A DNA stretch of 64,000 bases from Pseudomonadota bacterium (GTDB lineage Bacteria; Myxococcota_A; UBA9160; JADFDR01), in the NCBI GenBank assembly GCA_003353845.1, contig PIVT01000005.1, positions 34,141-98,140 of the forward strand. The letters are read 5' to 3'. The notes beneath the pieces were generated by a model. That model searched no databases, was not told where the DNA came from, and saw only the letters and a program-made list of their open reading frames with translations. Positions 58,814-64,000 of the stretch are shown one piece after another. Position 1 is the first letter of the stretch, and every line of letters starts with the position of its first letter. A program made the position numbers and the translations under genes.

Positions 58814-58827
58814 CCCTTCTCCCTGTT

Positions 58828-59835
58828 CTACTTTTTGACTTTTGCGTCCGGCGCTTCCGGGGGCTCCTCACAGGCGTCACCCACCCCATCCCGATTGCTG
58901 TCGAGTTGATCGGGGTTCTTGATGATTGGACAGTTGTCTTTGAGGTCAATGACTTCGTCTTTGTCCCGGTCCGGGTTGGTCTGAATCACTTCAAGGATGA
59001 AATCGCGGTAACTGTGTAGGTCGACGGCGTAGGTAATATTGCCGTAGGCGACCACGTTTCGAGGCTGGTTCGGGTGGTTGCTGACGGTCATCATAATGCC
59101 AGCAAGTTCCCATTCCCCTTCCCCGTTTTTCAAGAAAACAGGCCCTCCTGAGTCACCGGAGGAGGCTTGTGCCTCATGCGGTGTGGGAAGCGCAATATCA
59201 AAGCTCGTGGCAAAACCTCGCGTTGCCGCTTGCTCACTCAAAGGCACTATGATGTCCGTGGCGGCGACACGATTGGTTCCCCAACGCAGGTGACGATCTG
59301 TTCCGGTGCTGTAACCCGAGTAGGTTGCCTGCTCTGGGTGGGCCACTTGCCAGGCTACATCCCAAGTCTGGCGAGGAGGGTTGCGATCTTTCCCATTGCC
59401 AATCATGAGCAAGAATTGGCCGTCTTCTGGAGGACCGCTTGCAATGGTGATGGCGGGGAGGTTCGGATCTCCGCGAATTTGAAAAAGCATCAAATCAGCG
59501 TACACCTTCTCGCTCGTTACACCTTGTCTGCGAATCTTCTTATGCACGGGCTCATAAAGCCGTCCCCCCAGTTTGATGGGTCGGACTCCGACGTGATTTG
59601 CGGTGAGCACCCAATGATTCCCCAGATAGACCCCCGTCATGTGATCCATGGTGCCGACATTGGCCCAGCCGGGATCGTCTTTCGGAGCCCTGGTATTGCC
59701 CTGGCCTTTACCGGAATCGATCACGACGGCTTGGGCAGATCCGAAAGCGATGAGAGCGAGGGTCAAACTGCAGAGGAAGAACGGTAGGTGCTTTTGAGCT
59801 TTCACCCGGAGAAGGTGGCGTTGTGTTGACATCAA
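58828..59835 (-). CDS. Secreted trypsin-like serine protease with thrombospondin type 3-like calcium repeats
   Basis: 335 residues. Signal peptide (L-A-L-I-A-F-G-S-A-Q-A). Catalytic His in V-L-T-A-N-H-V-G, Asp in Y-A-D-L-M-L-F, Ser in S-S-G-D-S-G-G-P-V. The C-terminus carries D-R-D-K-D-E-V-I-D-L-K-D-N-C and D-S-N-R-D-G-V-G-D-A-C, aspartate-rich repeats with a cysteine pair, as in thrombospondin type 3 calcium-binding modules. It is likely outside the cytoplasm and calcium-dependent. It lies head to tail, four bases downstream of the TetR gene on the same strand. Confidence 0.85.
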   Translation of the reverse strand: MMSTQRHLLRVKAQKHLPFFLCSLTLALIAFGSAQAVVIDSGKGQGNTRAPKDDPGWANVGTMDHMTGVYLGNHWVLTANHVGVRPIKLGGRLYEPVHKKIRRQGVTSEKVYADLMLFQIRGDPNLPAITIASGPPEDGQFLLMIGNGKDRNPPRQTWDVAWQVAHPEQATYSGYSTGTDRHLRWGTNRVAATDIIVPLSEQAATRGFATSFDIALPTPHEAQASSGDSGGPVFLKNGEGEWELAGIMMTVSNHPNQPRNVVAYGNITYAVDLHSYRDFILEVIQTNPDRDKDEVIDLKDNCPIIKNPDQLDSNRDGVGDACEEPPEAPDAKVKK

Positions 59836-59838
59836 GGG

Positions 59839-60498
59839 TTAGCAGCCTTCGTCTGTCGATTCGCTGGAATCAGAATGGGGCAGCAGCAAGCGCTTGGTCA
59901 CCTTGTGCAAAAAGGCGGTGTGCTGATCGGTGGCCTCGGGGGTGAGTCCCTCAGTGCCCATGGCCGCGCTCAAAACCGGGGCGAGCACGAAGTGCCCCAC
60001 GATCAAGTGGATGAAGGCGGCGAAAAGCATGGACAACTCGTCTTCAGTCCAAGATTCCTCGGCGGGTCCACGCCGAAGAGCTGCGATTCCATCGGCGACC
60101 AAAGGCTGCATGTGCAGGCCGATGATGTGTCGCATGTGATTTCCACCCGCCAATGACTCGTGACAGAGCAGGCGCGCCAGGTTCGGATTGGCCTTCAGGT
60201 ATTCCATGATCAACGTAACCATGTGTTCGGCCTCGGCTGGACTCCACTGGGTACCCGCTGAGCGCTCGATAAAGAGGAAAATGGGCTCCAGGGCGCGTTC
60301 GAGCACGGCTTTGTACAGCGACTCTTTACCATCGAAGTGGTTATACAGGCTCGCTGGGTTCAATTGAACCTCTGAGGCAATGTCGCGAATGGCCGTTCCG
60401 GAAAAACCACGCTCTGAAAACAGGTTTTCCGCTGCATCTAGGATGCGTTCCGTGGTTTTTTGCCCCTCGACGGTGGGGGAGGCAGTGGATGAGGACAT
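59839..60498 (-). CDS. TetR-family transcriptional regulator
   Basis: 219 residues. N-terminal HTH: R-I-L-D-A-A-E-N-L-F-S-E-R-G-F, then T-A-I-R-D-I-A-S-E-V and S-L-Y-N-H-F-D-G-K. The C-terminal ~150 residues are a helical ligand-binding domain of the DUF1956 or fatty-acid type (unassigned). It could control itself and the protease gene just downstream. The ligand is unknown. Confidence 0.88.
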   Translation of the reverse strand: MSSSTASPTVEGQKTTERILDAAENLFSERGFSGTAIRDIASEVQLNPASLYNHFDGKESLYKAVLERALEPIFLFIERSAGTQWSPAEAEHMVTLIMEYLKANPNLARLLCHESLAGGNHMRHIIGLHMQPLVADGIAALRRGPAEESWTEDELSMLFAAFIHLIVGHFVLAPVLSAAMGTEGLTPEATDQHTAFLHKVTKRLLLPHSDSSESTDEGC

Positions 60499-60672
60499 TT
60501 GATCTCCTGACTGGCTAGGAACCCCAACAGCCTAGCGAAAAGCGCAGCCCGCTTCATCTGGCCGGAAACGCCCGATTTGCCCATTTAAACGTGGGCAGGA
60601 AATCTGAAGCCGATTCTGGAAGAAGTTGATCTTAGTGAGTTTTCTTCGTTCGGGCTAAAGAGCTGCTCCCTA

Positions 60673-61350
60673 ATGCCGATTCAACCTAGGAAGACTCGTC
60701 AAGGGTGTGCCTTGGCGGATAATGTTTGCATCTTGGTGCGGAGAACAGCACGCGTGGATTGTATTGCTCTGAGGGGCCGCCTGGGTCGGTCATTAGCTCT
60801 GATCAGGAGCCTCGGGATTGTGCTGGGCTTGGCCACTCTTTTAATCGGAGTCGCACACGGCACCAAAGCAGCTGAAGGTCCAGAGTCCGATGAGCTTAAG
60901 GCGGCATACCTTTTCAACTTTGCCAAGTTTGTGGCCTGGCCCGAGGATCGATTTGATTCAGCGTCTGCGTCGCTCGTCTTTTGCATGGTGGGTGAGGATC
61001 CGTTGAACGGTGCCTTGGGAAAGATTACAACGGGGCGCTCCGTCCAAGGCCGGGAAATCGAAATACAAACCTTCGCCTCTCCCGACGCGGCAAATTCCTG
61101 CCACATTCTGTTTCTCGAAAATGGCGCCAGCGCTCAGCCGACAGAAGTGCTCAAGAAGTACGATGGCGGGGGGGTCCTGACGGTGGGTGAAAGCGAGGGA
61201 TTCGCAGCAGTGGGTGGTGTCGCCAATTTCTTCATTGATGGCAAGAAAGTTCGTTTTGAAATTAATAAGCAGGCTGCACAGGATCAGGGATTGAAGATTA
61301 GTTCACGTCTTTTGAAGTTGGCACGCATTGTGTCGACAGAGGGTAATTAG
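60673..61350 (+). CDS. yfiR: YfiR-like periplasmic protein (DUF4154)
   Basis: 225 residues. The core, residues ~72-220, has the DUF4154/YfiR signature: L-K-A-A-Y-L-F-N-F-A-K-F-V-A-W-P, then L-V-F-C-M-V-G-E-D-P, C-H-I-L-F-L and V-G-G-V-A-N-F-F-I-D-G-K-K-V-R-F-E-I-N. A hydrophobic signal region lies at ~41-62 (L-G-I-V-L-G-L-A-T-L-L-I-G-V-A), so the first 40 residues may be a spurious extension. In Pseudomonas YfiR represses the diguanylate cyclase YfiN by binding its periplasmic domain. The next gene, two bases on, encodes a chemoreceptor rather than a cyclase. Confidence 0.85.
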   Translation: MPIQPRKTRQGCALADNVCILVRRTARVDCIALRGRLGRSLALIRSLGIVLGLATLLIGVAHGTKAAEGPESDELKAAYLFNFAKFVAWPEDRFDSASASLVFCMVGEDPLNGALGKITTGRSVQGREIEIQTFASPDAANSCHILFLENGASAQPTEVLKKYDGGGVLTVGESEGFAAVGGVANFFIDGKKVRFEINKQAAQDQGLKISSRLLKLARIVSTEGN

Positions 61351-61352
61351 GT

Positions 61353-63473
61353 ATGAGTGCTCAATTAGATGGTTCGATTAAAGCCAAGCTGTTGCGCATT
61401 GTCGTGCTGACAACGCTGTCATCGCTAATGATCGCCGTCGCCGGATTTATCTTCTACGACTTGGATAACTTCAAAGGAAACATGCAGAGCAACACGGAAA
61501 CCCTGGCCAAAGTGGTCGCCATTAACAGTGAAGCGGCCTTGGCATTTTCCAGTCGTGAAGACGCTCAGGGCACATTGGCCGCACTGAGTGCAGAGCAGCA
61601 CATCGCTTCAGCTTGTATCTATGATTTTGATAAGAGTGTGTTCGCCACCTATTCGCGAGATGGCCTTGCTGCTTCCGTGAAGTGTCCTGTTGTGAAGTCC
61701 GCGGGTTCTGAATTTGGCCTGAGTGAACTTGCTGTTTTCCAACGCATCCCACCGGACGGCAATAGCGAATACCTGGGGACCTTGTACATCCAGTCCGATC
61801 TGGCTGCGCTGCAAACGCGCTGGAGAACCTACTGGGTCATCGTAGGCAGTGTCTTGGGCTTTGCCCTGATCATGAGTTTCGTGATTGCCATCTTCTTGCA
61901 GGGCCAGATTGTCCGTCCGTTGAGTGCCTTGGTGGAGGGTGCCGAGCACATCGCAGAGGGAGATCTCTCCAGCGAAGTGGTGGTGAGTAGCAATGATGAG
62001 ATCGGTGTATTGGGGCGTGCCTTCAATGGTATGGCAGCGCGCCTGTCGGGCTTGGTCTCAGAGGTGGGCGAAAATATTCGCGCCGTGACCAGCGTGTCTC
62101 AGATCTTGCAGGGCACCAGTGAGCAGATGATCGCAGAGGTGGCGAAGCAGGAAGAAGCCATTGTTGAAACCGCGGAATCCGTCACCAAGTTCACCGATTC
62201 CATTGCTGAGGTGAATCAATACGTGGGGAACCTGGCCGTGGCGGCGACGGAAACCTCAAGTTCCATTAGCCAGATGGATACTTCCATCGGCTCCATCGCC
62301 ATGCACATGGACAACCTGGCTGAAGCCATCGATACAACCTCCTCCTCGGTTGTGGAAATGAGTGCGAACATTGGTGAGGTGGCCCAGAATGTCGAGACCC
62401 TGGAAGTGGCCACAGAGATTACTGAGAGCAGCTTGCGCGAGTTGAATTCCTCTGTGCATCAGGTTGAGGGCAACGCGTCACGCAGCCATGAGCTGTCGGA
62501 GAACGCATCCATGCAAGCCGAGACGGGAATGGATGCCGTTCGCGAGATGATCGAAGGGATGCAGGAGATTGAGCTCAGCTTCACCAGCATTAATGAAGTG
62601 GTCACCGGGCTGGCGGAGAAATCCGAGAACATTGGTGAGATCATCAAAGTGATCGACGAAGTGGCCAATCAGACGGACCTGCTTTCATTGAACGCCGCGA
62701 TCATCGCCTCCCAGGCTGGAGAGCACGGGCGAGCCTTTGCCGTGGTGGCCGAGCAGGTGAAGAGTTTGGCCGAGCGAACCGCGCAGTCGACGCGAAAGAT
62801 TTCAGACTTGATTATCAACGTGCAGGGTGAGGTTTCCAACGCGGTGGGCGCCATGGGGCAGGGCCGCGAGCGCGTGAAGAAGGGCGTGGAGCTGTCGGAC
62901 GCCGCTGGTGAAGTGCTCAAGGGCATCATCAACAGCTCGCATCAATCCACCCAGATGGTCAGCGAGATTGTTCAAGCCACGGGTGAGCAGGTCAAAGACA
63001 TCGCCCAGGTGGAGAACGCCGTGGGGCAGGTGAAGGCCATGGTGCGCGAGATCAACCGCAGTACCCATGAACAAGAAAACGCCAGTCGTGAAATCAACAA
63101 GCTCGTCGAGCAGATTCGCGGCTTGGGTCAGGAAGTGAAGGGCTCCACGCAAGAGCAGAGCAAGGAAAGTAAGCTCATCACCAACGCCATGGAAAACGTG
63201 ACCACCATGATTGATGAAATCGTCGGGTCCACGGAAGACCAGGGCCGCGGAAGCGAGCAGATCAACCATGCGCTGCAGGTTTTCCGCGAAGTGACCAGCG
63301 AAAGCTCGATTCGCACCGAGGAACTCAAATCCATGGTGGGCACCTTATTCTCCCGCAGCCAGCAGCTAGAGCGCGAAATCGGCCGTTTCAACCTCGGCGA
63401 GGACGAAATGATGGACCCTTCCACCAATACGCTGGTTTCCGATCGCAAAAAGGGCGATTCCGAAGACGTCTAG
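61353..63473 (+). CDS. Methyl-accepting chemotaxis protein with CHASE8-like sensor
   Basis: 706 residues. TM1 ~12-33, a ~115-residue periplasmic domain with A-I-N-S-E-A-A-L-A-F-S-S-R-E-D-A and S-A-C-I-Y-D-F-D, resembling CHASE8 of YfiN; TM2 ~153-175; HAMP ~178-230 (V-R-P-L-S-A-L-V-E-G). The cytoplasmic coiled coil follows, with the hairpin tip near 432-475: D-E-V-A-N-Q-T-D-L-L-S-L-N-A-A-I then A-S-Q-A-G-E-H-G-R-A-F. The usual E-A-A-R at the tip reads I-A-S-Q here. It may bind the YfiR-like partner encoded just before. Confidence 0.9.
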   Translation: MSAQLDGSIKAKLLRIVVLTTLSSLMIAVAGFIFYDLDNFKGNMQSNTETLAKVVAINSEAALAFSSREDAQGTLAALSAEQHIASACIYDFDKSVFATYSRDGLAASVKCPVVKSAGSEFGLSELAVFQRIPPDGNSEYLGTLYIQSDLAALQTRWRTYWVIVGSVLGFALIMSFVIAIFLQGQIVRPLSALVEGAEHIAEGDLSSEVVVSSNDEIGVLGRAFNGMAARLSGLVSEVGENIRAVTSVSQILQGTSEQMIAEVAKQEEAIVETAESVTKFTDSIAEVNQYVGNLAVAATETSSSISQMDTSIGSIAMHMDNLAEAIDTTSSSVVEMSANIGEVAQNVETLEVATEITESSLRELNSSVHQVEGNASRSHELSENASMQAETGMDAVREMIEGMQEIELSFTSINEVVTGLAEKSENIGEIIKVIDEVANQTDLLSLNAAIIASQAGEHGRAFAVVAEQVKSLAERTAQSTRKISDLIINVQGEVSNAVGAMGQGRERVKKGVELSDAAGEVLKGIINSSHQSTQMVSEIVQATGEQVKDIAQVENAVGQVKAMVREINRSTHEQENASREINKLVEQIRGLGQEVKGSTQEQSKESKLITNAMENVTTMIDEIVGSTEDQGRGSEQINHALQVFREVTSESSIRTEELKSMVGTLFSRSQQLEREIGRFNLGEDEMMDPSTNTLVSDRKKGDSEDV

Positions 63474-63607
63474 GAAATCAGGACCCAAGACCTGTCCCGT
63501 CCCAATCCGGCAAGTTCCAAGCACCCGCGAACATTGAATTTTCTTTAAAAAATGGACCATTTTAGGCGGGCGCATCGCCTCGGCTTTCGCAATACTCCGC
63601 GCCTCGC

Positions 63608-63683
63608 GTCCCCATCATCTAGAGGCCTAGGATACCGGCCTTTCACGCCGGCGACACGGGTTCGACTCCCGTTGGGGACGCCA
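63608..63683 (+). tRNA. tRNA-Glu (anticodon TTC)
   Basis: 76 bases including the encoded CCA end. The acceptor stem pairs GTCCCCA with TGGGGAC. The anticodon stem is CCGGC/GCCGG with loop C-T-T-T-C-A-C, giving anticodon TTC. The T-arm has GGTTCGACTCC. D-arm T-A-G-A-G-G-C-C-T-A-G-G is normal for this family. Confidence 0.95.
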
Positions 63684-63692
63684 TCTATGCTT

Positions 63693-63720
63693 AAAGCCCT
63701 TGGATTTCCAAGGGCTTTTT
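63693..63720 (+). terminator. Rho-independent terminator after tRNA-Glu
   Basis: AAAGCCCTTGG (63693-63703), four-base loop, CCAAGGGCTTT (63708-63718), then further T residues. Perfect 11-bp stem, a clear terminator ten bases after the tRNA. Confidence 0.9.
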
Positions 63721-64000
63721 GTGTTTCTAGCCTGCCCGCACGCCCTCTTTGTACCACGGAGGGCCAATTTTGTACCAAACGATTGTTATCATAGGGGTAG
63801 CCAAGGTTTGGATCGGTTGCTGTTTCAAGATAGTTAAATGTAGCGTTCATAAATTGGTTGATACGAGTTGGGGTAAAACAGTTACCATTTTCATCTTTGA
63901 GAAAGCAAGTACCACCGCCTTCATCTTCATAGGGATATAAGGTTGAAAATTCGGATAAAGTGAGCGGTTTGTTTTGCTGTCCATGGTTTTTCATCCATTG
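63721..64000 (-). CDS. Partial reading frame at the right edge, AT-rich, unrecognised
   Basis: On the minus strand the frame is open from the right edge through an ATG at 63994. It reads S-T-L-Y-P-Y-E-D-E-G-G-G-T-C and N-A-T-F-N-Y-L-E-T-A-T-D-P-N-L-G, which looks protein-like. Codons are AT-rich, unlike the rest of the window. The open frame continues without a stop across the terminator and through the tRNA to 63545, which cannot be coding in full, so the real gene must end or be cut near 63720-63770. It may be a remnant of an integrated element at the tRNA. No family recognised. Confidence 0.4.

Noticed and set aside
1..64000. CRISPR array, prophage, complete transposon or rRNA operon
   Set aside because: I saw no regularly spaced repeats with unique spacers, no transposase or phage structural motifs, and no rRNA-like sequence.

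Overview
The window looks like a stretch of Gram-negative chromosome, probably from a proteobacterium or a close relative. It encodes many lipoproteins with a lipobox, a type V autotransporter, RND and MacAB-like export parts, GreB, a Fis-type regulator, a PEP-CTERM protein and a chemoreceptor. It is moderately GC-rich by eye. No rRNA, phylogenetic marker or complete mobile element is present, so I do not name a genus. Genes are dense, on both strands and mostly in short operons. There is no CRISPR array or recognisable prophage. The last ~280 bases, behind a tRNA-Glu, turn AT-rich and look like the edge of an integrated element.

Layout. 0-5 kb: tail of a large surface protein (cadherin-like plus LamG-like), a coupled pair of lipoproteins (trypsin-like protease, phospholipase D-like) and a secreted EEP-family lipoprotein. 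5-9.5 kb: an iron-sulfur flavin ene-reductase and an RND-type exporter. 9.5-19 kb: two tandem paralogous methyltransferases, a PhnA-domain remnant, a GH106-like glycosidase whose halves are in swapped order, MddA, a solute-binding/TRIC fusion and a TraB/GumN protein. 19-25 kb: three small SpoIIAA/STAS-like proteins around a PEP-CTERM protein and a lipase, a DUF3617 lipoprotein, a regulator with a degenerate receiver, and a DJ-1/PfpI protein behind a decamer repeat. 25-31.4 kb: a four-gene MacAB-type efflux operon divergent from uup. 31.4-41 kb: oxidoreductases (5-alpha-reductase-like, SDRs, MDR dehydrogenase, 3-beta-HSD-like), KDPG aldolase, an AraC regulator and a UMF1-type permease. 41-45 kb: a 1201-residue autotransporter. 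45-51 kb: housekeeping genes (greB, a CCA/poly(A) polymerase-type nucleotidyltransferase, a dihydrouridine synthase, trmO). 51-58.8 kb: a response regulator, a methyltransferase, a coiled-coil zinc-ribbon protein, an SDR, a cold-shock protein, a Nudix hydrolase and an HU protein. 58.8-64 kb: a trypsin-like protease with calcium-type repeats, a TetR regulator, a YfiR-like protein paired with a CHASE8-like chemoreceptor, tRNA-Glu and the island edge.

The most notable observations are the domain-order permutation of the GH106-like protein (12614-14998), the YfiR/chemoreceptor pair (60673-63473), the SBP-TRIC fusion (16033-17592), the cluster of SpoIIAA-like proteins, and the degenerate receiver regulator. 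Functional calls rest on motif recognition by eye; no database search was run.
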